Under the pieces are notes generated by a model that saw nothing but the letters and a program-made list of their open reading frames with translations, was not told the origin of the DNA and searched no databases. Shown piece by piece: positions 37,255 to 47,560 of a stretch of DNA of 64,000 nt. The stretch is from Ulvibacterium sp. (GTDB lineage: Bacteria; Bacteroidota; Bacteroidia; Flavobacteriales; Flavobacteriaceae): NCBI RefSeq assembly GCF_028285715.1, contig NZ_JANQOO010000007.1, positions 1 through 64,000 of the forward strand, in the 5' to 3' direction. The position numbers and the translations under genes are program-made. The stretch's first letter is position 1; the number at the start of each line of letters is the position of its first letter.

Positions 37255-39291
37255 ATGCGACTACTCCAATTTGTCCCTATAAAACTTACCCTATTTCTTG
37301 TTTTTGGCATTTTGCTTGGAAATTCCATAGATTTTGGACTTCCTTTGGCGTCGGCCACAGCCCTTATACCCTTCTGTATAACCCTTTTTACGTATTTATT
37401 TTTTAACAAACGACGAAACAATTCCAATTTCTTTGGAATCATGGCCATGTTAACGACCATTGGGATCGGGGTATTGGCCGTTTCCTTTTCCGAGCCCAAA
37501 AATCGGCCTGACCACTACCTCAACACCAACTTTCAAGGCAATCATGCTTTCCATGTAAAGGTTAAGGAAGTTTTGAAACCTACTGCGTTTTCCAAGAGAT
37601 ATATTGTCTCGGTGCTCGCCTTGGATTCGTTACAAGTTTTAGGAAAAGTACAACTCGTCCTTCCGAATGATTCCATCCAACAAGGGCTACGGATAGATGA
37701 TGAATTGTTAGTGGTCTCGCACTTTGAGTCCATCCATCCTCCCTTGAATCCGTATCAGTTCAACTACCAAAACTATATGCAGGGATTGGGCATTTACCAT
37801 CAATTACAATTGTCCCGGGGTTCGTTTGTTCTTCTGGAAAATCCATCTAAAACCGTGTATGGAACGGCTGCCAAGTTAAGAAATAGCATTATTTCCAAAT
37901 TACGGGAAAAGGATTTTGGAGCTGAGGAACTAAGCATTATCCAGGCCCTGTTATTGGGGCAACGAAACGATATTTCCGAATCCGTTTACACTAGCTATAA
38001 GAATGCGGGAGCCGTTCATATTTTAGCAGTTTCAGGATTGCATATCGGTATTCTTTTGTTACTACTGCAATATTTATTAAAGCCTATGGAACGATTCCCA
38101 AAGGGAAGGACGATCAAGTTAGTGGTAATGGTAGTATTGCTCTGGGGCTTTGCTTTTTTGGCCGGGCTATCGGCTTCAGTGGTCCGTGCGGTCACCATGT
38201 TTTCCTTTGTAGCCTATGCCTTATACCTTAACCGGCCTAGCAACACCTTTAATATCCTGGCACTGTCCATACTATTCATCCTTTTGGTGGTGGACCCGAA
38301 ATTACTGTTTCAGGTAGGTTTTCAAATGAGCTATGCAGCCGTATTCGCCATCATTTGGGTCTATCCTTTGCTACAACGGTTGTGGTTTCCAAAAAATAGG
38401 CTGCTCCGTAAAGTTTGGCAATTGCTTTCCGTAAGTATTGCGGCACAATTGGGTGTACTGCCGATAAGCCTATTTTATTTTCATCAGTTTCCAGGGCTGT
38501 TCTTTGTTTCCAATCTATTGATAGTTCCCTTTTTAGGGTTAATTTTGGGCGGTGGAGTGGCCATTGTTTTTTTGGTTCTTCTAAATGTATTGCCAGATTT
38601 CATCGTAAGAATCTACGATAGTCTCATTGGATGGATGAATTCAATCATAGGATGGATTGCCCAACAGGAAGCTTTTATTTTTACCCATATTTCCTTTGAT
38701 GGCGTACAGCTTTTCCTTTCCTATCTGATTATTATTAGTTTAGTTCTTGTCCTTCCCCGGCCCACTTTCAAAAGCATTTTTATCTTTTTTATAGGAGTTG
38801 TTTTATTTCAATCGTGGTTGTTTTATTCCATTTGGGAAAACCGTGATAAGGAAATACTTGTATTGGCACATCAGACCCGAAGCTCCATTCTTTTACACCA
38901 AACGGGAACACAGCTCAACATTATTTCCACCGATAGTTCGCGAACAACCCGGTTGGCCAACGATTACCGAATAGGAGCGCGTATTAAAAAATTGGAACAC
39001 GGGCCAATGCGGAACAATTACATTTGGCAGGGACGGAAATTGTGGTTTCTGGATAGTTTAGGTATCTATCCTTCCGCTAGTCCCTCCCCGCAATATGTTG
39101 TGCTCACCCAATCCCCAAGAATCAATTTGGAGCGATTCATAGATTCGGTAAGGCCAAAGATGTTGATCGCTGATGGTAGCAACTATAGAAGTTACATTGC
39201 TAGATGGGAAGCTACTTGTAAGAAAAAGGAAATACCTTTTTTTTATACAGGAGAAAAAGGGGCGTATTATTTTGATCTCAATATAAAGTAG
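37255..39291 (+). CDS. comEC: ComEC/Rec2-family DNA uptake protein lacking the beta-lactamase-like domain
   Basis: ComEC forms the inner-membrane channel for single-stranded DNA in natural transformation. The 678-residue protein has N-terminal helices and a DUF4131 domain, then the competence domain with about eight helices (GAVHILAVSGLHIGIL signature near 260, LAGLSASVVRA). The C-terminal 140 residues do not show the HxHxDH metal motif of the metallo-beta-lactamase domain present in Bacillus ComEC. This short form is seen in other Bacteroidota. It follows the NlpC/P60 gene with one base between. Confidence 0.9.
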   Translation: MRLLQFVPIKLTLFLVFGILLGNSIDFGLPLASATALIPFCITLFTYLFFNKRRNNSNFFGIMAMLTTIGIGVLAVSFSEPKNRPDHYLNTNFQGNHAFHVKVKEVLKPTAFSKRYIVSVLALDSLQVLGKVQLVLPNDSIQQGLRIDDELLVVSHFESIHPPLNPYQFNYQNYMQGLGIYHQLQLSRGSFVLLENPSKTVYGTAAKLRNSIISKLREKDFGAEELSIIQALLLGQRNDISESVYTSYKNAGAVHILAVSGLHIGILLLLLQYLLKPMERFPKGRTIKLVVMVVLLWGFAFLAGLSASVVRAVTMFSFVAYALYLNRPSNTFNILALSILFILLVVDPKLLFQVGFQMSYAAVFAIIWVYPLLQRLWFPKNRLLRKVWQLLSVSIAAQLGVLPISLFYFHQFPGLFFVSNLLIVPFLGLILGGGVAIVFLVLLNVLPDFIVRIYDSLIGWMNSIIGWIAQQEAFIFTHISFDGVQLFLSYLIIISLVLVLPRPTFKSIFIFFIGVVLFQSWLFYSIWENRDKEILVLAHQTRSSILLHQTGTQLNIISTDSSRTTRLANDYRIGARIKKLEHGPMRNNYIWQGRKLWFLDSLGIYPSASPSPQYVVLTQSPRINLERFIDSVRPKMLIADGSNYRSYIARWEATCKKKEIPFFYTGEKGAYYFDLNIK

Positions 39292-39315
39292 TGATCGTTA
39301 TCTCCTTTGGGGGTT

Positions 39316-40677
39316 TTAGGTTCTTTCCATTTTTCTTTCATTATCCTCCGCACCATGTGTCAATGCCTTCAATTTTTTGAGGAATACAAAAATTAAAAGA
39401 CCAAAGAAAATACAGAATACGGCGATTCCCGTAAATACCGTATACTCGCCAAATTGAGAGGCAGACTCACCCAGCAACCCCGCAACTTTGTTTCCTAGAC
39501 CAGTGGTAGCAAAATAGATTCCCATCATTGATGAAGCATATTTAGCGGGAGCCAGCTTTGTAACAAATGACAGGGATACGGGGGAAAGACTCAACTCCCC
39601 TACCGTATGGAACAAATAGGCCAATACCAACCAGTACATGGCCGAAGCTCCAGTACTTTGATATTCAGCGGTGGCGGCGGTCATAAACAGGAATCCGGTT
39701 CCCATAATTATCAGCCCCATTAACATTTTAAAAAGTGATGAGGCTTCTTTGCCCTTTAATTTTCTTGTTGCCCAGTACCCGGCCACGGCGGTCCCCAAGG
39801 TTATGATAAAGAATGCATTGAGTGATTGAAACCAAGATGCGGGAACTTCCCATCCCCCTAACATTCGATTCGTATAATCCTTGGCATAAATATTCATTAA
39901 GCCACCGGCCTGTTCAAATGCACCAAAAAACACGATTACCATTAAGAAAGAAAGTACCAGCACAATAACCCTGTCCTTTTCTATCCTGGTCAAGGGTCTC
40001 TTTAGGGCTTCCCTATCCTCTTGAACATCCGATTTTCCCAAATAGTCGCCTACCCCTACAAGGTATTTTTGGCCGAAAACAAATTGAATAAGCCCAAATA
40101 ACATGCAGATACCGGCCAATCCGAATCCGTAATGCCATCCGTAGACCTCCCCCACGTACCCAACGATTAAACTGGACAGGAAGGCACCAACATTAATTCC
40201 TATGTAAAATATGGTAAACCCTTTATCCCGGCGAATATCCCCTTTTTTATACAACCCGCCTACCATGGTGGAAATATTCGGTTTTAACATGCCCACACCG
40301 GCAATGATAAAACCAAGCCCGGTATAAAAGGCCCACATTTGCTCGATGGCCAAAACACTATGTCCAACAACCAAAAGGATAGCCCCAAGAATCACCGACT
40401 TCTTTTGGCCAAGAATTTTGTCAGCAATCATTCCGCCAGGAATGGATGCTACATATACCAACATGGTATACCATCCATAGAGGGCCAATGCTTCACCATT
40501 GCTCCAACCAAGGCCCGGATTTTTATCCGTTGTCTGGGTAACAAGATAAAGGACCAGTATGGCACGCATCCCGTAATAGGAAAACCGCTCCCACATCTCA
40601 GTAAAAAAGAGGACATATAATCCCACGGGGTGTCCAAAAAGCTCTCTTTGATGTGGTGGTCTTGCTATTGTTGCCAT
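39316..40677 (-). CDS. POT/PTR2-family proton-coupled peptide transporter
   Basis: The 453-residue membrane protein has about twelve to fourteen helices and the POT signatures: the proton-coupling ExxER motif as EMWERFSYYGMRAIL near residue 28, GGMIADKILGQKK and FYIGINVGAFLSSLIVG. It imports di- and tripeptides. It lies 25 bases downstream of a dipeptidyl peptidase IV gene, which produces dipeptides, so the two form a scavenging unit. Confidence 0.94.
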   Translation of the reverse strand: MATIARPPHQRELFGHPVGLYVLFFTEMWERFSYYGMRAILVLYLVTQTTDKNPGLGWSNGEALALYGWYTMLVYVASIPGGMIADKILGQKKSVILGAILLVVGHSVLAIEQMWAFYTGLGFIIAGVGMLKPNISTMVGGLYKKGDIRRDKGFTIFYIGINVGAFLSSLIVGYVGEVYGWHYGFGLAGICMLFGLIQFVFGQKYLVGVGDYLGKSDVQEDREALKRPLTRIEKDRVIVLVLSFLMVIVFFGAFEQAGGLMNIYAKDYTNRMLGGWEVPASWFQSLNAFFIITLGTAVAGYWATRKLKGKEASSLFKMLMGLIIMGTGFLFMTAATAEYQSTGASAMYWLVLAYLFHTVGELSLSPVSLSFVTKLAPAKYASSMMGIYFATTGLGNKVAGLLGESASQFGEYTVFTGIAVFCIFFGLLIFVFLKKLKALTHGAEDNERKMERT

Positions 40678-40702
40678 AATACTATTTTGGTTTAGTTAGT
40701 TC

Positions 40703-42868
40703 TTATAGGTTTTTCTCAACGAAATCCGTCATTTTATTAAAAAGGTGTATTCGTGTATTCCCCCCATAGATACCGTGGTTCTTGTCCGGATAAATCGCCC
40801 AGTCAAATGCCTTATTGGCCTGTATCAAAGCCTCCATCATCCGCATGCTATTCTGTACGTGTACGTTATCGTCACCGGAACCATGTACCAAAAGATATTT
40901 TCCTTTCAGCAATTCTGGATAATTGAATGGAGAGTTGTCATCATAACCACTTGCATTTTCTTGAGGTGTTTGCATATAACGTTCCGTGTAGATGGTATCA
41001 TAAAAGCGCCATGAAGTCACCGGAGCAACAGCAATGGCCATTTCAAAGACATCATTTCCTTTTAAGAGGCAGTTGGTAGACATAAATCCTCCGTAACTCC
41101 AACCCCAGATTCCAGTCCTGTTTTCATCAATATATGGGAGTTCACTTAATTTTTTGGCAGCTGCTATTTGGTCTTCCACCTCATATTTTCCAAGCTCTTT
41201 TTGGGTCACTTTTTTAAAGTCACGACCCTTTAAACCGGTTCCCCTGCCATCCACACAAGCTATAATATATCCTTGGGAGGCCAATAGTTGATGCCAATAA
41301 TCATTGGCGCCCATCCATCTATTGGCAACATTCTGAGAGCCGGGTCCACTGTACTGGTACATAAACAAAGGATATTTTTTGCTCGAATCAAAATTGGTTG
41401 GTTTGATCATATACAGGTTCAAATCATTTCCATTGATTTTCAGTGTAGAAAATTCCTTGGGACTTATGTCATAATCCTCCAATTTATCCAGGAGGGACTT
41501 ATTGTCCTTAATATCCCTTAGCTTTTTACCCGTAGAAGCATCGCACAAGGTATACTGATACGGTATGGTAGCACTAGAGTAGGAATTAATGAAATTGGAG
41601 TAGTCCGCGTTAAAGTCGGCCGTATTGGTCCCTTCTTCAGTGGCTAGGGGCTTTTTCCCTTTTCCATTGCTTCGGATACTATAAACCCCCCGATTAATTG
41701 AGCCATTTTCGGTAGATTGGTAATACACGCGGTCTTGCTTTTCATCATAACCGTAATAATCGGTCACTTCCCAAGGGCCCTTGGTAATCTGGTTCTTTAA
41801 TTTTCCATTTGTGGCGTATAGGTAAATATGGTTATACCCATCCCGTTCGCTGGTCCAAATGAAACTATCATCCTTCAAAAAAGTAAGGTCGTCCGTAACA
41901 TCCACATAGGCCTCATCCGTCTCCTCCATCAGAAGGGAAACCGAATTGTCCTTTGCGTCCACCATATACAGTTTTAGTCGGTTCTGATGCCGGTTCAATG
42001 TTTGTACACTCAGTTTATCCGGATGGTTCATCCATTGCATCCTGGGGATATAATACGCATCATCCAATGTTACCTTCTTCGTATTCTTTGACGCCACATC
42101 GAACATATGTAAGGTAACTTCCGCATTTTCCTCTCCAGCTTTCGGGTATTTAAATACATAAGGCCACGGATATAGTCCCTCTCCATAAACATCCATCGAA
42201 AATTCCGGAACACGGGTCTCATCAAATCGGAGAAAAGCAATTTTGGTACCGTTTGTGTTCCAGGCAAAGGCACGTACAAAGGCGAACTCCTCTTCATAGA
42301 CCCAATCCGTAACCCCATTTATGATTTCATTTCTTACCCCATCCGTTGTAATCTGCGTGGTCTCGCCAGAGGTCATATCAAAAAGATAAAGATTGTTTTC
42401 AGAAACATACGCCACTAGGTTTCCATTCGGGGATAGCAGTGGTTCCCGAATTTTTGTGTCCGCAACTTTTGTAAGCTTTTTGGTTTCAATATCATAGACA
42501 TAAAAAACCCCCAGAGTGGAGCGTCTAAAAATCGATTCCACTTGGGTGGCCAATAAAATTTTAGATTCGTCGGAGCTAAACTCATAAGAAGAGAAACCTT
42601 GGATTCCCGGCAAATCGGCCGATGAGATTATGGTCCCTGTTTTTTCCAGAGTTTCATAGTTGTATATGTCTATGGAAGTGCCTCCACTGGACCTATCATA
42701 GTTTAATACGGTATATTGCTCGCCATTCTTTAGAGATCTGAGGACATCCAGACCTTCAGTTCTAAATACTCCGCCATAAATCTCTTCAACGGAAACGGTT
42801 TTCTTTTGGGCGGTGGCGGAGGTCAAAAAACCGATGACCAGGAGTAGTAGAAGGCAAGGTTTATCCAT
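40703..42868 (-). CDS. Dipeptidyl peptidase IV (S9B)
   Basis: DPP IV removes X-Pro or X-Ala dipeptides from peptide N-termini. The 721-residue protein has a signal peptide (SATAQ), an eight-blade propeller, and a C-terminal alpha/beta-hydrolase. The triad is Ser in GWSYGGFMS, Asp in GSGDDNVH and His in KNHGIYGG. The substrate amine-binding double Glu is in YEEEFAFVRAF. Periplasmic or surface location is expected. The POT peptide transporter is immediately downstream. Confidence 0.95.
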   Translation of the reverse strand: MDKPCLLLLLVIGFLTSATAQKKTVSVEEIYGGVFRTEGLDVLRSLKNGEQYTVLNYDRSSGGTSIDIYNYETLEKTGTIISSADLPGIQGFSSYEFSSDESKILLATQVESIFRRSTLGVFYVYDIETKKLTKVADTKIREPLLSPNGNLVAYVSENNLYLFDMTSGETTQITTDGVRNEIINGVTDWVYEEEFAFVRAFAWNTNGTKIAFLRFDETRVPEFSMDVYGEGLYPWPYVFKYPKAGEENAEVTLHMFDVASKNTKKVTLDDAYYIPRMQWMNHPDKLSVQTLNRHQNRLKLYMVDAKDNSVSLLMEETDEAYVDVTDDLTFLKDDSFIWTSERDGYNHIYLYATNGKLKNQITKGPWEVTDYYGYDEKQDRVYYQSTENGSINRGVYSIRSNGKGKKPLATEEGTNTADFNADYSNFINSYSSATIPYQYTLCDASTGKKLRDIKDNKSLLDKLEDYDISPKEFSTLKINGNDLNLYMIKPTNFDSSKKYPLFMYQYSGPGSQNVANRWMGANDYWHQLLASQGYIIACVDGRGTGLKGRDFKKVTQKELGKYEVEDQIAAAKKLSELPYIDENRTGIWGWSYGGFMSTNCLLKGNDVFEMAIAVAPVTSWRFYDTIYTERYMQTPQENASGYDDNSPFNYPELLKGKYLLVHGSGDDNVHVQNSMRMMEALIQANKAFDWAIYPDKNHGIYGGNTRIHLFNKMTDFVEKNL

Positions 42869-42992
42869 AAAGGTGAAAAATTGATTTAAGCTTTCAAGTT
42901 TACTAATAATTTAACGAAAAAATGAATTTTGCAAGAAAAATATAACACCACCTACTCTCGCGCAAGTTTCTAAAATTTGACGGCATTATGCC

Positions 42993-43000
42993 TATATTTG
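42993..43000 (+). promoter_or_regulatory. -7 promoter element of the mevalonate genes
   Basis: TATATTTG is a full TAnnTTTG match 19 bases before the HMG-CoA reductase ATG. The nearest TTG upstream is only 13 bases away, which is short. Confidence 0.55.
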
Positions 43001-43019
43001 GGGTAGAAACCAGCACTTC

Positions 43020-44336
43020 ATGAATACGGCAATAGAGGGATTCTCCAGACTTACCAAGGAGGAAAAAATAGATTGGCTCACAAAGAATTACACCAAAAAC
43101 CCAGAATCTTCCAAAAATGTCCTTGCGCAATATTGGAATACGGAACCCAAGGTCCAAAGGCTTCATGACGAATTCATAGAAAATACCGTCACCAATTATT
43201 ACCTCCCCTTTGGCATTGCACCCAATTTTCTAATCAACAGCAAACTCTATGCCATCCCAATGGCCATTGAGGAAAGTTCGGTGGTTGCCGCCGCGAGTAA
43301 GGCTGCAAAATTCTGGTTGGAAAAAGGAGGATTCCAAGCGCAGGTTTTAGGAATGGAGAAAATTGGACAAGTCCATTTTATCCATAAAGGCAATAGCCAA
43401 AGTTTGGAAAAGTTCTTTTCGTATGTAAAACCCAAGCTTATTTCCGCTGTGAGACCCATTACCCAAAATATGGAAGGACGTGGCGGGGGCATTACCCATA
43501 TTGCGTTGAAGGACAAGACCAAGGTAATGGAAAATTACTATCAACTCCATTGTACTTTCCAAACTCTGGACGCTATGGGCGCTAATTTCATTAATTCTTG
43601 TCTTGAAGAATTTGCCAGAGTTTTCAAGGCGGAGGCACAGGCCTTTTCTTCATTCACGAAAAATGAAAAGGAAATCGATGTGGTCATGAGCATTCTATCC
43701 AATTATGTCCCCAATTGCTTGGTCAAGGCCGAAGTCAGTTGTCCTATTGAAGCCTTGGAAACAGGAGAATCGATAGCACCACTGGAATTTGCTGAAAAAA
43801 TGCTTCAGGCGGTAGAAATTGCAAGGATTGAACCGCACCGTGCCGTGACCCATAATAAGGGTATTATGAATGGCGTGGATGCCGTAGTCCTGGCGACCGG
43901 TAATGATTTCAGGGCCATTGAAGCCGGTGTTCATGCTTATGCCTCCAGAAATGGACAATACACTAGCCTTACCTATGCTACTATTGAAAAAGGTGTTTTT
44001 AAATTTTGGATTGAAATCCCCTTGGCATTAGGCACCGTAGGTGGACTCACAAACCTACATCCCTTGGTTAAGTTATCATTGGAGATTTTACAAAACCCTT
44101 CAGCAAAGGAGTTGATGGAAATTGTGGCAGTCGCCGGTCTTGCCCAGAATTTTGCTGCCCTACGTTCTTTAGTGACTACTGGAATACAACAAGGTCATAT
44201 GAAAATGCACCTTATGAATATCCTAAATCAAATAGGAGCGGATGATGAAGAAAAGAAGGTGCTGATAGACTATTTTAAGACCCGTACTGTTACCCACGGT
44301 GCGGTAAAAGAAGCCCTGGAGCGGTTGAAAAAATGA
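43020..44336 (+). CDS. mvaA: Hydroxymethylglutaryl-CoA reductase, class II
   Basis: The enzyme makes mevalonate from HMG-CoA in the isoprenoid pathway. The 438-residue protein has the catalytic Glu in AIEESSVVAAASKAA, the Asp/Asn segment DAMGANFINSCLE, NDFRAIEAGVHAYA and GTVGGLTNLHPLVKLS. The C-terminal flap has the catalytic His in RTVTHGAV. The class II form was first described as degradative, but in Flavobacteriaceae it supplies biosynthesis, which the overlapping GHMP kinase supports. The stop overlaps the kinase start by 4 bases. Confidence 0.94.
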   Translation: MNTAIEGFSRLTKEEKIDWLTKNYTKNPESSKNVLAQYWNTEPKVQRLHDEFIENTVTNYYLPFGIAPNFLINSKLYAIPMAIEESSVVAAASKAAKFWLEKGGFQAQVLGMEKIGQVHFIHKGNSQSLEKFFSYVKPKLISAVRPITQNMEGRGGGITHIALKDKTKVMENYYQLHCTFQTLDAMGANFINSCLEEFARVFKAEAQAFSSFTKNEKEIDVVMSILSNYVPNCLVKAEVSCPIEALETGESIAPLEFAEKMLQAVEIARIEPHRAVTHNKGIMNGVDAVVLATGNDFRAIEAGVHAYASRNGQYTSLTYATIEKGVFKFWIEIPLALGTVGGLTNLHPLVKLSLEILQNPSAKELMEIVAVAGLAQNFAALRSLVTTGIQQGHMKMHLMNILNQIGADDEEKKVLIDYFKTRTVTHGAVKEALERLKK

Positions 44337-45250
44337 TGGTGAAACAATTTTACAGCAACGGAAAGCTTTTGCTTACCGGGGAATATGCCGTTTTGGATGG
44401 TGCATTGAGCCTAGCCTTACCCACTCGTTATGGACAGTCCTTAGATGTGAAAGAAATTGAATCTCCTAAATTACTGTGGAAAAGTCTAGATCATAAAGGG
44501 GCCACTTGGTTTGAAATGGGAATGGATATCCCTTCATGGAGCATACATTATGAACTTTCATCACAAAAAACCGTAAAAAATACTTTGATAAAAATCCTTA
44601 CCGTGGCCAAAACCTTAAACCCAAAATTTCTTGAGGGGGCCGCAGGATACCAAGTTGAAACCAAACTCAACTTTCCCAAAGACTGGGGATTAGGTTCTTC
44701 CTCCACATTGATCAATAATATTGCACAATGGGCCCAAATAGATCCCTACCAATTGCTTTGGAAAGCTTTTTCCGGTAGTGGTTATGACATTGCTTGTGCC
44801 CAGTTTGACCATCCTATTTTGTACCATCTCAAAAATCAAAATTCCCATGTAGAAAAGGCAGATTTTAACCCCACATTCAAGGATTATCTTTTTTTTGTAT
44901 ATCGCAACAGAAAACAAGATAGCAGGGAAGGCATTGCCCAATATCGTAAAACTGTTATTGAAACCTCACATTTTGTACATCGGGTTACAGGGATTACCCA
45001 AGGCATATCAACCTCAAAAAGTCTAGCGGAGTTTAACGCCCTTATTACGGAGCATGAAAACCTTTTGGCAACGACCTTAAAACTTGTTCCCGTACAAAAA
45101 TCGTTATTCCCCGATTTTGGTGGCGCAATAAAAAGCCTGGGGGCCTGGGGCGGTGATTTTATTCTAGCCTCGGGAAAGGAGGATATCGAATCCTATTTCA
45201 AGCAAAAGGGATATGACACCATTATCCCCTATTCGGAAATGGTATTATAA
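44333..45250 (+). CDS. GYDIA-family GHMP kinase
   Basis: The 305-residue protein is a GHMP kinase with the phosphate loop in KDWGLGSSSTLINN and the family-naming motif GSGYDIACAQ. The N-terminus (SNGKLLLTGEYAVLDG) is that of mevalonate-pathway kinases. By position with HMG-CoA reductase it likely phosphorylates mevalonate or a pathway intermediate; the exact substrate is not proven. Two ATGs stand in tandem (44333 and 44336); the first gives a 4-base overlap with mvaA, consistent with translational coupling. Confidence 0.9.
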   Translation: MMVKQFYSNGKLLLTGEYAVLDGALSLALPTRYGQSLDVKEIESPKLLWKSLDHKGATWFEMGMDIPSWSIHYELSSQKTVKNTLIKILTVAKTLNPKFLEGAAGYQVETKLNFPKDWGLGSSSTLINNIAQWAQIDPYQLLWKAFSGSGYDIACAQFDHPILYHLKNQNSHVEKADFNPTFKDYLFFVYRNRKQDSREGIAQYRKTVIETSHFVHRVTGITQGISTSKSLAEFNALITEHENLLATTLKLVPVQKSLFPDFGGAIKSLGAWGGDFILASGKEDIESYFKQKGYDTIIPYSEMVL

Positions 45251-45317
45251 CTATAAGGAACGACCAAAGAATGAGGGTAAATGTACATCTCCATCAAAAT
45301 TAGGGAAATGCAATATC

Positions 45318-47435
45318 TCAATAAAAAGTAGCGCGATTATCCTCTATTTCCGATTTTTCCTTTAATGCATCATACACAGCAGTGTTTACCCTTCCAGCGC
45401 TTGAGGACTTAAGTGAATTGGCATAGGTGCTGTAATTCTCAAGCTTGGGTGCAGGGGTCCTCTTGGTAACGGTAATCTTAAAAACTCCACTTTCCCCTTT
45501 TATCAGGTCAGAGGTCTCGTCCTGTTCCATGGCATATGCAGTACCCACCACTACAGGCTCCGATCCAGCTCCAGGAATGGTAGGGGATTTAACGGTCAAG
45601 GCCGATGCATTGGAAACTGTAACATTGTTATCCTTGGCCAAATCTTCCATTGATTTACCCGTATTGGCCCCAATAATTTGGGTCGCTTTTCTGTCCTTCC
45701 GGATTTTGGGCAAAACCGTGGCCGAAGCATCTTCAACGGACATCAGGCCCTCCTTGTATTTTCCGGTAAGCTGTACTATGCCATAACCATTATTAACATT
45801 GAAGCGTTTAATCTCGCCCACTTCGGTATCCTCATTGAACGCCCATTGAACGATGGCGCGTTGCGCCCCAAGTCCGGGGAGGTTCTCGTCCATCGCCTTA
45901 ACTTTGTTTACAGGACGTACCACATATTCACTTTCTTTGGCCAGGTCCGAAAAGGATTCCTCATTGGCAATGGACTCCATTTCAAATTTCGTGGCATCGG
46001 TAAACAGGGTATTGATCGTCTCTTCCGAAGGCTCTAGTTCCCGGGCCAAGGTGGCCACTTGTACAATATCTTCCTTATCATCGATCTTTATCACATGGAA
46101 ACCAAAATCGGTTTCTACCATTCCAATGGTACCCACGGCATTGCCAAAGGCAAAATCGTTAAATTTGGGAACCATGGTTCCTTCCTGAAAATAGCCTAGG
46201 TCACCACCATTGGGAGCAGAAGGTCCATCGGAATTATCGCGGGCCAATTCTACAAACGGGGTATCCCCTTTTTTGGCATCCCTAAACAATTCCTTAGCCC
46301 TAGCTTCAGCTTCTTCCTTGGTACGTTTTATTTCGGGTTTTGCCCTTTGGGCACCCTCATAAGTGATTAAAATATGGCTGGCCTTAACAGATCCGTTTGG
46401 TTTACGATTCACCATTTTGGATACCTTATAGTACTCCCCATCCTTGTATGGGCCAAAGATCTCACCTATGTTCAACGCCATTAAACTGTCTGCAAACGAA
46501 GCAGGGAGGTTTTTCTTAGCCTTATAGATAGTATCGAACTTTACATCTGAATTACGGTCTAAAAAAGCAGTGATATCCTTTGTATTCAGCAAACCTGCAA
46601 TGGTATCCATAACATCTCTTTCCTCAGAATACTCCACTGTATCCCCTATCAACTTTGAAATTTCATCTTTTACCGCGTTCTCATCATCCAGGGAAGGTTT
46701 TTCTTCAAAATAGACGAATTGGATATCCCGGGTACTTTCCTGTTTAAAATCTTCTTTGTTGTCATTGATGTAGGCTGCAATTTCCGCTTTGGTAACGGTC
46801 AAGCTGCTATCTGGAATAGAAGAATAGGGAATCCTCACATATTTAATATCCATTTTATCATTGGCCAATTTGTAATCCAGCTCCCCTTCCTTTAAGGTAG
46901 CACCTACCCCTGCCTTTACCAAATTATAATAGGTTTGCTCCTTGGCCATTTGAATAATGGCCTGTTCTGTTTGTAACCAGGCATCGTACTGCAACGGATT
47001 ATTCGCCCTCCAATCGGCCACGGTCTGTCTAAAACTATTTGGATCAAAAAAACCGTTCTCGTTCTGAAATTCGGGATTTTGTGCATATCCCGTTGTCCGG
47101 ATAAAATCAACGATTTGATCCTGTTCAATCCCTACGCCCAAATCCTCAAATTGCTGTTCCAGAATAGTATTCTTTACAATACGATCCCACACTCGGTTAA
47201 CATTCTGCAGTGTAGACGAAGCGGGCGGGGCGTTCCGTGTGGCGGTTTCCAATTGTCGGGTAAACGCATCCCGGGAGATCTCCTCGCCATTGATTTCACC
47301 AACGGCAGAACCTACCTTTACTCCTCCAAGTTCATTACTTGTAAATACACCTGATATTACAAAAGCAAAAAGAGCAAGCCCTATGATTAAAATTAAAACG
47401 GTGGTCCGTTTTCTAATATTCTCCAAAATTGCCAT
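45318..47435 (-). CDS. SurA/PpiD-type peptidylprolyl isomerase
   Basis: The 705-residue protein is a membrane-anchored periplasmic folding factor for outer-membrane proteins. It has an anchor helix (about 12-31, TVLILIIGLALFAFVISGVF), a SurA N-terminal chaperone domain (about 40-240), a parvulin domain starting VKASHILITYEG with GGDLGYFQEGTMVP, and a long C-terminal domain. It is last in the coaX-to-isomerase run, 125 bases from the CNNM gene. Confidence 0.92.
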   Translation of the reverse strand: MAILENIRKRTTVLILIIGLALFAFVISGVFTSNELGGVKVGSAVGEINGEEISRDAFTRQLETATRNAPPASSTLQNVNRVWDRIVKNTILEQQFEDLGVGIEQDQIVDFIRTTGYAQNPEFQNENGFFDPNSFRQTVADWRANNPLQYDAWLQTEQAIIQMAKEQTYYNLVKAGVGATLKEGELDYKLANDKMDIKYVRIPYSSIPDSSLTVTKAEIAAYINDNKEDFKQESTRDIQFVYFEEKPSLDDENAVKDEISKLIGDTVEYSEERDVMDTIAGLLNTKDITAFLDRNSDVKFDTIYKAKKNLPASFADSLMALNIGEIFGPYKDGEYYKVSKMVNRKPNGSVKASHILITYEGAQRAKPEIKRTKEEAEARAKELFRDAKKGDTPFVELARDNSDGPSAPNGGDLGYFQEGTMVPKFNDFAFGNAVGTIGMVETDFGFHVIKIDDKEDIVQVATLARELEPSEETINTLFTDATKFEMESIANEESFSDLAKESEYVVRPVNKVKAMDENLPGLGAQRAIVQWAFNEDTEVGEIKRFNVNNGYGIVQLTGKYKEGLMSVEDASATVLPKIRKDRKATQIIGANTGKSMEDLAKDNNVTVSNASALTVKSPTIPGAGSEPVVVGTAYAMEQDETSDLIKGESGVFKITVTKRTPAPKLENYSTYANSLKSSSAGRVNTAVYDALKEKSEIEDNRATFY

Positions 47436-47560
47436 GGCGTGGAATGTTTAAATCAGTGCGCGAAATTAGTGTTTTCTTTTTATCTGTTCAAATTTTAGAA
47501 TGTTAATCGGGCTAACATTTCCAAGGACAAAATACTAGTAGCCTGTTATTTAATCCTCAT

